Shown: positions 38,088 through 46,669 of the stretch, one piece after another
Layout: each line of letters opens with the position of its first letter
How positions within the stretch are numbered: the stretch's first letter is position 1
From: Bifidobacterium psychraerophilum
GTDB taxonomy: Bacteria > Actinomycetota > Actinomycetes > Actinomycetales > Bifidobacteriaceae
Direction: 5' to 3'
DNA: 64,000 nt
NCBI RefSeq assembly: GCF_000741705.1
Contig: NZ_JGZI01000009.1
Coordinates: forward strand, 682,001-746,000
Made by a program: the position numbers and the translations under genes
The notes under the pieces: model-generated
What the model saw: the letters and a program-made list of their open reading frames with translations, nothing else
Told to the model about the DNA's origin: nothing
Database searches by the model: none

Positions 38088-39746
38088 CTATGAGCGATCG
38101 GCGAGGATCTGCAGCGGTTCGTATCTCATGACGAATATCACCCCGACCAGTGCCGAAAGCAGTGTCAAGCCGAGTCCTATCAGTATGAGTTGCCCGACCA
38201 TCGAGAGGCTGACCGTCGAATTGACCGAAGAGACGTAATCAACAGCCTGGGCGCCGAACTGCCCTCCGCCGTTACCTTGGGTCGGGGCAGCCGCCTGGGT
38301 CCCTGAGCCCGTTCCTGAGCCTGAGCTGCTGGAACTTGAGCTTGAACCGCTTGAGGTGCCCGGACCTGCCGCACCTCGTCCGAACTGCGCCTGCTGGCTG
38401 CTCGTCTCGCTTTCCTGCTGCGCGACCTGGCTGGCAAGAAGCTGATTCGATACGGGCACCGAGGTGGCTGCGCCGGCGACGGCTCCTATACCGAGTCCGA
38501 TCATCGTGACGATCAGCAGCTCGATCGCGAACTGCGCCGCCACCTTCGATTTCTTCACACCCATGGCGGTGAGCACACCGACCTCGTATTTACGTTCCCT
38601 GACGTTGAAGAGGCTGAGCACGATCAGAACGACGGCTCCCACACCGAGGACTATCAGCAGCAGTGTGAGTGCGAACTGGGAGAGGTTGTTCAGAGGGATC
38701 AGGCTGGATTCGTACTCCTCGACGTCGGCCGAGGAAACGGTGTAGTCGCTGCTCAGACCGGCCTTCTTGGCCTGTGTCTTGAAGCTCTTGAATGAGCTCT
38801 CGTCGTTGAACACATAGGTGTAGCTGATCTGTGCCGCCGCGCTCGATGTGCTGTTGCCCGACGAATCCGTTGTGGTCACCTTGCTTGAGGCGTCAAGTCC
38901 GAGCGCCTTGAGTGTGGAAACCGAGGTGTAGATCGCGTTGGCCGCATCATTCGCGGTGGAACCGCCGCCGGGGCCACCCGTGGAGGTGCTTGACTCGGTG
39001 GTGTTCTTGTAGATGCCGACGACCTTGAGGCTGTAGGTCTTGCTGGAATCGGTGGCGCTCGCGACCGTGATGGTGCTGCCGACCTTGAGGTTGTTGAAGT
39101 CGGCAAGCGACTTGGAGATGATGACCTGCTTGTCGGAGGATGTGGTGTAGTCGAACACCTCGCCGGAGGTCATGGTGAAGCTGCCGTTCGAAGCGTTCTT
39201 GACGGCTTCATCGGAAGAGAAGCCGACGAGCTGGAAGTCCCCGGAGCTTGTGGTGCTCTCCATACCGCCACCCATGCCGCCCCCTGGCTGCTGGGCATTC
39301 GAGTCGGAGGAGCCTGAGCTTGAACTGGAGCTTGAGCTTGAACTGGATGTGGTTGAGACCGGCTGGAAGGAGTCCGTTTCGGCCAGCGAGGTGGTTTCGG
39401 TGTAGTACGACGAGGAGACTGAGCTCAGCTTCGCGTATTTCTGATAGTCGCTCAGCGAGAGTTCCTTGTCGCTGAGGGCCTCGCGTATTGCGCTGAAGTC
39501 GGGTTGGCTGCCGCTGCTCGACGAGCTGCTGGTGCTGGAAGCATTGATCAGCTTGCTTCTGTCGACGCTTATCTGCCCTGTAACGCTCGTGTTTTCAAGG
39601 CCCGTTTCTCTAGCCGTATTCGCCGACTGTCGTATGGAAAGACCAATTGTGGCGGCTGCTGCGATGATCGCCACGATGATGGCGATGAGTATGTTGCGCC
39701 CTTTGTTGCGTATAACACTTTTCCAAGCATTCTTGAACACGAACAT
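38088..39746 (-). CDS. MacB/FtsX-type ABC permease with serine-rich extracellular domain
   Basis: A 552-residue permease. One N-terminal helix (NILIAIIVAIIAAAATIGLSI) follows FKNAWKSVIRNKGR, then an extracellular region of ~300 residues rich in Ser, Thr and Gly, and three C-terminal helices with the FtsX signature (RERKYEVGVLTAMGVKKSKVAAQF). The extracellular part contains long Ser runs (near residues 70-75 and 130-145) and a second Ser/Gly-rich tract (~470-495) between helices 3 and 4, encoded by short repeats. The start at 39746 gives MFVFKNAW, the usual beginning; the extra upstream codons look non-coding. With the adjacent ATPase it probably exports a peptide or lipid-like substrate or senses envelope stress. 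Confidence 0.88.
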   Translation of the reverse strand: MFVFKNAWKSVIRNKGRNILIAIIVAIIAAAATIGLSIRQSANTARETGLENTSVTGQISVDRSKLINASSTSSSSSSGSQPDFSAIREALSDKELSLSDYQKYAKLSSVSSSYYTETTSLAETDSFQPVSTTSSSSSSSSSSSGSSDSNAQQPGGGMGGGMESTTSSGDFQLVGFSSDEAVKNASNGSFTMTSGEVFDYTTSSDKQVIISKSLADFNNLKVGSTITVASATDSSKTYSLKVVGIYKNTTESSTSTGGPGGGSTANDAANAIYTSVSTLKALGLDASSKVTTTDSSGNSTSSAAAQISYTYVFNDESSFKSFKTQAKKAGLSSDYTVSSADVEEYESSLIPLNNLSQFALTLLLIVLGVGAVVLIVLSLFNVRERKYEVGVLTAMGVKKSKVAAQFAIELLIVTMIGLGIGAVAGAATSVPVSNQLLASQVAQQESETSSQQAQFGRGAAGPGTSSGSSSSSSSSGSGTGSGTQAAAPTQGNGGGQFGAQAVDYVSSVNSTVSLSMVGQLILIGLGLTLLSALVGVIFVMRYEPLQILADRS

Positions 39747-40021
39747 TGCAATCCTTAATCGTTTGTGTGAAGTGGACGGGTCAACATGCCTGAGGTACAT
39801 CGCCCCGTAATGCACATACAAGCGCACGGATGTGGCAGAGTACTGAGTCGGCTCTGCGTTTTTTCTGCGGTATTTCTGTGAATGCGCTGTGAACAGAGCG
39901 GTGGCGTGCATGACGGAGGGCATGCCGGGGCACGGCGAATGGCATGGCGGCGGACACCGATGTGTTGCGTCCCGCCCGCCCGGCAGCGCTGCGTGGGCCT
40001 GTCTGCCTATAGAGTTGAGGC

Positions 40022-40936
40022 ATGCCCATTCATTCAGGAATCATTGACAACCCCAAGGCCGACCGCATCCGCAAGGTCAGCGACCTCTCCTCCCGTAAAC
40101 GCCGCGAGGAGTACGGTCGCTTCTGCATCGAAGGTCCCCAGGCCGTAAGGGAGGCCATCGCCTACAGGCCCGAGATCATCGGCGATCTGTTCGTGGAGGT
40201 GCGCGCGGGAGGACAGGCACAGGGGGAACAGGCACAGGGGGAGCAGGCGCAGACGGAACAGGCGCGCCCCCTTTCGACGGTTGTGGAAAGGCTTGAGGCG
40301 GATTCCCAGGCATACGACATCTATGTGCACCATGTGACCTCGCGGGTCATGCAACGCATCAGCACCGACAGCCAGGGCATTGTCGCCGTCGCCGATCTGG
40401 CGGCCATGAGGGTCGATGCCGAGGATGTGCCTCTCGCCGAAGGTGCGACGGTCGCGGCGTTCTGGCAGATCAGGGATCCCGGCAATGCGGGGACCGTGAT
40501 CAGGGCTGCGGATGCCGCAGGCTGCGACGCCGTGGTGTTCGTCGACGATTGCGTCGATGTCCTGAATCCTAAAGTGGTGCGTTCAAGCGTCGGCTCCCTG
40601 TTCCATATTCCCGTGCTCACCATGAGCACCAGGGAATTCATGCAATGGACGAAGAGCATCCATGCGAAGGTGGTCGCCGCCGATGTCTATGGACTGGAAG
40701 GGCGTCCGGCCATGCCCCTGCCCGAATACATCCAGCAGGGCGAGCTCGATGGCGTGCAGCCCCACGCCTTCCTCTTCGGCAACGAGGCCCGCGGTCTTCC
40801 CGAATCGATACTCAAACAGGTCGACCGTAGCGTGTGCATACCGATGTATGGCAAGGCCGAATCGCTGAATCTCGCCACCAGTGCTGCGATATTATTGCAC
40901 ACTGTGGCTATGTCGAGTCATATTGAAAGAATTTGA
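40022..40936 (+). CDS. SpoU/TrmH-family RNA 2'-O-methyltransferase
   Basis: A 304-residue SAM-dependent methyltransferase of the knotted SPOUT fold. An N-terminal substrate-binding domain (SSRKRREEYGRFCIEGPQAVREAI) precedes the catalytic domain with QIRDPGNAGTVIRAADAAGCDAVVF (motif 1), HAFLFGNEARGLPESIL (motif 2) and IPMYGKAESLNLATSAAILLH (motif 3, the knot). An insertion with three GEQAQ-like units (about residues 60-80) comes from a 15-bp repeat and interrupts the L30e-like domain. Target RNA is unknown, possibly 23S rRNA. It lies 65 bp upstream of pheS, as in many actinobacteria. Confidence 0.9.
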   Translation: MPIHSGIIDNPKADRIRKVSDLSSRKRREEYGRFCIEGPQAVREAIAYRPEIIGDLFVEVRAGGQAQGEQAQGEQAQTEQARPLSTVVERLEADSQAYDIYVHHVTSRVMQRISTDSQGIVAVADLAAMRVDAEDVPLAEGATVAAFWQIRDPGNAGTVIRAADAAGCDAVVFVDDCVDVLNPKVVRSSVGSLFHIPVLTMSTREFMQWTKSIHAKVVAADVYGLEGRPAMPLPEYIQQGELDGVQPHAFLFGNEARGLPESILKQVDRSVCIPMYGKAESLNLATSAAILLHTVAMSSHIERI

Positions 40937-41001
40937 AGTCGGTAAACGCTGGAAAAAGGCTGTTTCGGAGCTCTCCGGGGACAGATGAAGGAAGGTCCAA
41001 G

Positions 41002-42069
41002 TTGGCAAATGATGTGACATTCGACGCCGAAGCTGTATCTGCGGAAGTCGCGATCGGCATCAGTAAAATTCAGGAGGCCTCGGATCTGCAGGAGCTCAAA
41101 TCCTTGAGGTCGCAGTATGCAGGTTCGGATTCCGCGATGACGCAGGCGAGCAAGGCCATCGGATCCCTTCCCAAGGACCAGAAGAAGGAAGCCGGCAAGG
41201 TGATGGGTGGGCTGCGTGCCGACTTCGGTCGCGCCCTGTCCCTGAAGGAGCATGAGCTGAGTGAGGCCGCCGAGGCGCAGGCTTTGGCGGAGGAGACGGT
41301 GGATATGACGCTGCCCGTCAACCGCCGCCCCTTGGGCGCCCGTCATCCTTTGGCGAAGCTGCTTGAGGATGTCGAGGATTTCTTCGTCTCGATGGGTTGG
41401 CAGATCGCCCAGGGGCCCGAAGTGGAAGCCGAATGGTATGACTTCGACGCGTTGAACTTCGGCCCGGACCATCCTGCCAGGCAGATGCAGGACACCTTCT
41501 ACGTCAAGGGCAACCAGGCCAAGGATGCGGCCGGCTTCGTGGGATCCAACATGGTGATGCGCACGCACACCTCTCCGGTCCAGGCGAGGTCGCTGCTGCA
41601 GCGCGGCGTTCCGCTGTATGTGGCATGCCCGGGACGCGTGTTCCGAACCGATGAGCTTGATGCCACGCATACACCCGTGTTCCATCAGTGCGAGGCCATA
41701 GCGGTCGATAAGCATCTGACGATGGCTGATCTCAAGGGCGTGCTCGACAAACTCGCGGTCGCCATGTTCGGCGAAGGCGCGAAAACACGTCTGCGTCCTT
41801 CGTACTTCCCATTCACCGAGCCGAGTGCGGAAATGGATCTCTGGTTCCCCGACAAGAAGGGTGGACCCGGTTGGATCGAATGGGGCGGCTGCGGGATGGT
41901 GAATCCCAATGTGCTCAGATCGGCGGGGATCGATCCGGACCTATACTCCGGTTTCGCCTTTGGGGTCGGCATGGAACGTACGCTGCTGCTTCGTCATGAC
42001 ATCAACGACATGCATGACTTGGTCGAGGGCGATGTGCGGTTCAGCGAACAGTTTGTGATGGGGGAGTGA
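41002..42069 (+). CDS. pheS: Phenylalanine-tRNA ligase alpha subunit
   Basis: A 355-residue class II synthetase subunit that forms an alpha2-beta2 enzyme with PheT. An N-terminal coiled-coil arm (residues 1-95) precedes motif 1 (HPLAKLLEDVEDFFVSMGWQ), motif 2 (MRTHTSPVQARSL and RVFRTDELDATHTPVFHQCEAI) and motif 3 (GFAFGVGMERTLLLRHDIND). Length fits the family only if translation starts at TTG 41002, which follows AAGGAAGG; no ATG or GTG lies near that position and the upstream ATG at 40933 would add 23 unrelated residues overlapping the methyltransferase stop. The phenylalanine-binding FTEPSAEMD is present. Confidence 0.95.
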   Translation: MANDVTFDAEAVSAEVAIGISKIQEASDLQELKSLRSQYAGSDSAMTQASKAIGSLPKDQKKEAGKVMGGLRADFGRALSLKEHELSEAAEAQALAEETVDMTLPVNRRPLGARHPLAKLLEDVEDFFVSMGWQIAQGPEVEAEWYDFDALNFGPDHPARQMQDTFYVKGNQAKDAAGFVGSNMVMRTHTSPVQARSLLQRGVPLYVACPGRVFRTDELDATHTPVFHQCEAIAVDKHLTMADLKGVLDKLAVAMFGEGAKTRLRPSYFPFTEPSAEMDLWFPDKKGGPGWIEWGGCGMVNPNVLRSAGIDPDLYSGFAFGVGMERTLLLRHDINDMHDLVEGDVRFSEQFVMGE

Positions 42070-42076
42070 TTAGACC

Positions 42077-44695
42077 ATGCCTATGGTTGATATTGATTGG
42101 CTGTCGGACCACGTCAAGCTTGCGGAGGATCTGAGCTACGAGCAGCTTGCCGCCGATCTGGTGCGAGTCGGACTCGAAGAGGAGATGATCCACCGTTCCT
42201 CGGTGACCGGGCCGATCGTCGTCGGATACGTCGTGGATGCGACACCCGAACCGCAGAAGAACGGCAAGACCATCAACTGGTGCCATGTGGATGTCGGCGA
42301 TGCATTCAACGACAAGGACAAGCAGGGCAATCCGGTGCCGCGCGGCATCGTGTGCGGCGCCCCGAATATGGCGGCTGGCGAAAAGGTCGTGGTGACGCTT
42401 CCCGGAGCCGTGCTGCCCGGTGATTTCCGCATCGAACCGCGTAAGACCTATGGCCATGTCTCCGATGGCATGTGCGCGTCCGAACGCGAACTGGGCATAG
42501 GGGACAGCCATGACGGCATCATCCTGCTGCGCGAGCATGGTTTCAGCGAGGACGAGTACGAGGCCCTGAAGCCCGGTGATGACGCCATCGCCCTGCTGCA
42601 CCTGAACAATCCGATTCTGGAGATCAACATCACCCCGGATCGCGGATACGCCTTCTCGTACCGTGGCATCGCCCGTGAATACCACAATTCCACCGGCGCC
42701 GCTTTCACCGATCCGGTGAAGCAGCTGAACCGGGTGGTTCCTGACATCGCCGCTGCCGAAGTGGATCCCTCGTACCAGCCTGATGTGGAGGTTGAGATCG
42801 AGGACGACAATCCGATCCATGATGTCGTCGGCTGTGACCGTTACTACGCCAGGGCCATCCATCATGTCGACACCGAGGCTCGCACGCCGAATGTGGTACG
42901 CAGACGGCTGATCCGTGCCGGTATGCGTCCGATCTCATTGCCGGTGGATGTGACCAACTATGTGATGCTCGACCTCGGGCAGCCGCTGCACGCCTATGAT
43001 CTGGATAAAATCGCACCTCCGATCGTGGTGCGCCGCGCCCATGAGGGCGAGGAGCTGCTTACGCTCGACGGGCGCAAGCATGAACTGAGCCCCGAGGACC
43101 TGCTCATCACGGATTCGCCGAATGGCGAGCGTTCCTCAAGGATTCTCGGCCTGGCCGGCGTTATGGGCGGCATGTACGGCGAGGTCACCGCGGAGACCAA
43201 GAACATACTCATCGAGGCCGCACACTTCGACCCGATCTCCATCGCCCGTTCCGCACGCAGGCACAAGATCCCTTCGGAGGCCTCGCGCAGGTTCGAACGT
43301 GGCGTGGACACGAAGCTTCAGCCCGCCGCGGTACAGGAGGCTGTGGAGATGCTCACCCGCTACGGTTCGGGTGAGGCCTCGCATGAGCCCAAGGATCTTG
43401 ACAACACGGTCAAGCCCAGGGACATCCACTTCAAGGCCAGTGAGGTCAAGCGCCTTGCGGGTCTTGACTGCGAGCTCAACCGGATCTCCGAGATACTCGC
43501 GGACATCGGTTGCAGGCTCGGTGGTGGCGGCAACGGTGAGTTCACCGTCGCACCGCCAACGTGGAGGCCCGATCTTACTCAGGCCTGCGATTTGGTCGAG
43601 GAGGTCGCGCGACTGGTCGGCTATGACAACATACCGGTGGTCGTGCCTTCGGCCCCTGTTCTGGGCACCAGTGGTTTGGATGCCACGCAGCGCAGGCAGC
43701 GCTGGGTGGCGAATACCCTGGCGGAATACGGTCTGGTGGAGACCCTCAGCTATCCCTTCGTGGGTGATGAGGACTTCAAGGCCTTCGGAGTCGATGCGGA
43801 GCGGATCAAACATTCAAGCGTCGAGTTGGAGAACCCGCTGGCGGGGGACAGGCCCTATCTGCGCAGATCGCTGCTGATGACGCTCGCCCTGACCGTGCAG
43901 CGCAACATCAGAAGAGGCTTGCAGAACGTCGGCATCTATGAGGTCGGACGCGTGTTCCTGTGGGATGAGCAGGCGCCTGCGATACCCGCCCTCCCCGGTG
44001 GTGTGCGTCCTTCGGACGATGAGCTGGCCGCACTGGATGCCGGTTTGCCCGAGCAGCCGACCCATGTCGCCGGAATCCTGACCGGTGATGCCGAGGACGC
44101 GGGTTGGCTCTCCGAGAAGCGCCCCGTCGATTGGAGCGATGCGGTCGAGGTCCTGCACCGAATATCAGACCGTTTGGGTGCGCAGTTGCGTCTCAATCAG
44201 GCCGATCCCGACGAGATCGGGCCCTCCTGGCATCCGGGAAGAAGCGCGCAGATCCTGCTTTCTGACGGCAGTGTTGTGGGCACGGTCGGTGAATTCCATC
44301 CCAAGGTGAATGCCGCTCTTGGGCTTCCCGCACACAGTGCGGCCTTTGAGCTTGATTTCACGGCGGTGTCCTCCTCGTTGGAGGATGCGCCCGTGCAGGC
44401 CAAGCCCATATCCGCATTTCCCCCGGTCCATCAGGATCTGGCGTTTACGGTTCCCCGCTCGGTGACGGCGCAGCAGCTGCAGGATGTGATAGCTCAGGCC
44501 GCCGGTGACGACTTGGAATCGATCCGTCTCTTCGATGTGTTCACCGGAGCGCAGCTCGGCGAGGACGTGAAGTCCCTGGCCTTCGCCGTCACATTCCGCT
44601 CACCAGTGAAAACCCTTGGTGCGGAGGACAGCGAGCATCTGCGTGGTGTAATTGTGGAACAAGCGGCACAATTGGGAGCACAACTCAGAGCCTGA
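42077..44695 (+). CDS. pheT: Phenylalanine-tRNA ligase beta subunit
   Basis: An 872-residue subunit starting 7 bp after pheS. Domains in order: an EMAP-like tRNA-binding fold (about 40-165, NWCHVDVGD and RGIVCGAPNMAAGEKVVV), the B3/B4 editing domain (about 225-420, including SLPVDVTNYVMLDLGQPLHAYD), the B5 domain (about 430-500), a catalytic-like core (about 510-760) and the C-terminal FDX-ACB anticodon-binding domain (KPISAFPPVHQDLAFTVP to VTFRSPVKTLGAEDSEHLRGVIVE). Length is usual for actinobacteria. Its stop is followed by the DUF4190 gene in the same frame. Confidence 0.97.
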   Translation: MPMVDIDWLSDHVKLAEDLSYEQLAADLVRVGLEEEMIHRSSVTGPIVVGYVVDATPEPQKNGKTINWCHVDVGDAFNDKDKQGNPVPRGIVCGAPNMAAGEKVVVTLPGAVLPGDFRIEPRKTYGHVSDGMCASERELGIGDSHDGIILLREHGFSEDEYEALKPGDDAIALLHLNNPILEINITPDRGYAFSYRGIAREYHNSTGAAFTDPVKQLNRVVPDIAAAEVDPSYQPDVEVEIEDDNPIHDVVGCDRYYARAIHHVDTEARTPNVVRRRLIRAGMRPISLPVDVTNYVMLDLGQPLHAYDLDKIAPPIVVRRAHEGEELLTLDGRKHELSPEDLLITDSPNGERSSRILGLAGVMGGMYGEVTAETKNILIEAAHFDPISIARSARRHKIPSEASRRFERGVDTKLQPAAVQEAVEMLTRYGSGEASHEPKDLDNTVKPRDIHFKASEVKRLAGLDCELNRISEILADIGCRLGGGGNGEFTVAPPTWRPDLTQACDLVEEVARLVGYDNIPVVVPSAPVLGTSGLDATQRRQRWVANTLAEYGLVETLSYPFVGDEDFKAFGVDAERIKHSSVELENPLAGDRPYLRRSLLMTLALTVQRNIRRGLQNVGIYEVGRVFLWDEQAPAIPALPGGVRPSDDELAALDAGLPEQPTHVAGILTGDAEDAGWLSEKRPVDWSDAVEVLHRISDRLGAQLRLNQADPDEIGPSWHPGRSAQILLSDGSVVGTVGEFHPKVNAALGLPAHSAAFELDFTAVSSSLEDAPVQAKPISAFPPVHQDLAFTVPRSVTAQQLQDVIAQAAGDDLESIRLFDVFTGAQLGEDVKSLAFAVTFRSPVKTLGAEDSEHLRGVIVEQAAQLGAQLRA

Positions 44696-44719
44696 AAGCC
44701 CGCAACGGAGGAGGCAACT

Positions 44720-45415
44720 ACGAACAGCAACGAGAACAACGAGGGTAATGGACGTATCCCGGGCGAAGATCCGCGTCGGGACGCGTCGCCCTCGGATGCC
44801 GGGGCCGTTCGCAATGCCCCCGATCCCCAACGGGCCTCCGACCCGGCACGTCCGGAGTATGGCCAGCGCGTATCGCCGCAGTATGGTGCGATGAAGAGCC
44901 AGTACCCCGGTTGGAATCCCTATGTGTATGGTGAGCCCGAAGTGGAGAGTCCGAAGACGGATCAGCCACAGGGCGCTCCGACCGCCGCAACGGCATTCAA
45001 CCGGGGGCAGGCCGGTGCACGGCCCGCGAACGGTCAGGGCATGCAGGGACGGCAGGGCCAACCGCAGATAACCGGCGGCAAGGGTCAGCCGCGCATGCTC
45101 AACGGCGTGAACCTTGACGACCCCAATCAGAACCCGGTGTATGGCCGCTGGGACCCCTACGCCATCGTCGCCTTCATCATGACCTTCCTGACGCTTCCGG
45201 TGCTGCCCGCCATTCTCGGTGGCATCGCGATCTACCGCACGACGGTCTTCCATATGAAGGGCCGTGGTCTTGCCATCGCCGCAGTGGTCATCGCGGTCAT
45301 CGAGCTCATCATGATGGTGGTTATGGTGATGATGGGCATAACGACGAATGATCTGCTTTCCATGATGGCGAGCTGGGCCACATCCACTGGCACGGGTTCT
45401 TCGATCTCGGCCTGA
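44720..45415 (+). CDS. DUF4190-like membrane protein, apparent ACG start
   Basis: About 231 residues. The N-terminal half is polar and rich in Pro, Gly and Gln (for example PEYGQRVSPQYGAMKSQYPG). The C-terminal part has two helices (DPYAIVAFIMTFLTLPVLPAILGGIAIY and GLAIAAVVIAVIELIMMVVMVMM) separated by FHMKGRG, the DUF4190-like pattern. Coding-like sequence in this frame extends 57 codons upstream of the first ATG (44891). A strong GGAGGAGG at 44707-44714 is placed correctly for the ACG at 44720, with no ATG, GTG or TTG between. ACG initiation, or an ancestral ATG lost by mutation or base-call error, is therefore likely. If ACG is not used, the product starts at 44891 (174 residues) without a Shine-Dalgarno. 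Confidence 0.7.
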   Translation, partial: TNSNENNEGNGRIPGEDPRRDASPSDAGAVRNAPDPQRASDPARPEYGQRVSPQYGAMKSQYPGWNPYVYGEPEVESPKTDQPQGAPTAATAFNRGQAGARPANGQGMQGRQGQPQITGGKGQPRMLNGVNLDDPNQNPVYGRWDPYAIVAFIMTFLTLPVLPAILGGIAIYRTTVFHMKGRGLAIAAVVIAVIELIMMVVMVMMGITTNDLLSMMASWATSTGTGSSISA

Positions 45416-45495
45416 ACCCGACTTGGCCTTGCGTGCGCCGAGGCGTGCGCTGCACAGTGTCGCTGAGCTGCGCAATACGAAGCCCGCGACACGCT

Positions 45496-45533
45496 TATGC
45501 ATAATTATGCACAATCATGCATAAAGAGTATGC
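45496..45533. promoter_or_regulatory. ArgR operator (overlapping ARG-box-like palindromes)
   Basis: TGCATAATTATGCA (45498-45511) is a perfect 14-bp palindrome. It overlaps TGCACAATCATGCA (45508-45521) and is followed by GCATA-AAGAG-TATGC (45519-45533). The A/T-rich cores and TGCAT-type half-sites resemble ARG boxes bound by hexameric ArgR, and the site lies 45 bp upstream of argC in a cluster that encodes ArgR. It probably overlaps the promoter. Confidence 0.8.
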
Positions 45534-45577
45534 TCAATGATGTCTTGATATGTCGGACATCGATTTGGAGCATGACC

Positions 45578-46669
45578 ATGACGCAATTCTCAGTTGCCGT
45601 TGCCGGTGCAACAGGCTACGCGGGCGGTGAGGCGCTCAGGATTCTTGCTGCCCACCCTGACTTCACAGTGACCTGTGTGACCGGTCATTCCTCGATAGGC
45701 GACAGACTCGCGAAGCATATGCCGCATATCCCGCAGCTTGGTGATCTCATCGTCGAGGACACCACACCCGAGGTGCTCAACGGGCATGATGTCATCATCC
45801 TGGCTTTGCCGCATGGTGCTTCAGGCGCCCTGGCGAGCCAACTCGATCCCGATGCGGTCGTTGTGGACCTGGGGGCCGACCATCGTTTGGAGCAGCAGCA
45901 GGCCTGGGACGAATACTACGGCGGCCGCTTCTATCAGCACTGGACCTATGGCATGCCCGAACTCATCGTCGGGAAGGACGCCGAGGGCGCATATGTGCGG
46001 CAGCGTGAATCCCTCGTCGGCGCGAAGAGAATAGCGGGCCCCGGCTGCAATGTGACCGCAGTCACCCTGGCCATGCAACCCGCCTTGGTCGCGGGACTCG
46101 TCGATGCGCAGGAGATCGTCGCCAATCTGGTCGTGGGATATTCCGGAGCCGGGAAAAGCCTGAAGCGGACGAATCTTCTCGCCGCGGAGGCCCTGGGATC
46201 CGCTACACCCTATGGGGTCGGCGGAACGCATCGCCATATTCCCGAGATCCTGCAGAATCTTGGCCATGCCTCCCATGCGGGCGGTAAGGACGAGAACATC
46301 CTGCTGTCCTTCACGCCGATCCTCGCCCCGATGTCGAGGGGCATCCTCGCCAGCGTCTCGGCACCGCTGAACGACAAGGCGATGGATATGGACGAGGACG
46401 GGATCCGGGAGATCTGGAAACAGGCCTATGCAGGGCAGGATTTCATCCAGGTGCTGCCCTCGGGAGTGCTTCCTGCGACCGCCAATGTGATCGGCTCCAA
46501 CGCCGCCCACCTCCAGGTCGCCATCGACCGCAAGGCCCGACGACTCCTGGCCTTCGCGGCCATCGACAATCTCAACCGAGGTACGGCAGGACAGGCCGTG
46601 CAGTCCTTGAACATCGCGATGAACATACCTGAAATGAACGGGTTGACAATGATAGGAGTAGCGCCATGA
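45578..46669 (+). CDS. argC: N-acetyl-gamma-glutamyl-phosphate reductase
   Basis: A 363-residue NADPH-dependent enzyme of arginine synthesis (third step). The nucleotide-binding motif SVAVAGATGYAGGEALRIL is at the N-terminus; the catalytic cysteine lies in IAGPGCNVTAVTLA, and GYSGAGKSLK and GGTHRHIPEIL follow in the dimerisation domain. Start ATG 45578 has GGAG 7 bases upstream; ATG 45572 is too close to it. Its stop overlaps argJ (ATGA), so the two are coupled. It is the first gene after the ArgR operator. Confidence 0.97.
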   Translation: MTQFSVAVAGATGYAGGEALRILAAHPDFTVTCVTGHSSIGDRLAKHMPHIPQLGDLIVEDTTPEVLNGHDVIILALPHGASGALASQLDPDAVVVDLGADHRLEQQQAWDEYYGGRFYQHWTYGMPELIVGKDAEGAYVRQRESLVGAKRIAGPGCNVTAVTLAMQPALVAGLVDAQEIVANLVVGYSGAGKSLKRTNLLAAEALGSATPYGVGGTHRHIPEILQNLGHASHAGGKDENILLSFTPILAPMSRGILASVSAPLNDKAMDMDEDGIREIWKQAYAGQDFIQVLPSGVLPATANVIGSNAAHLQVAIDRKARRLLAFAAIDNLNRGTAGQAVQSLNIAMNIPEMNGLTMIGVAP

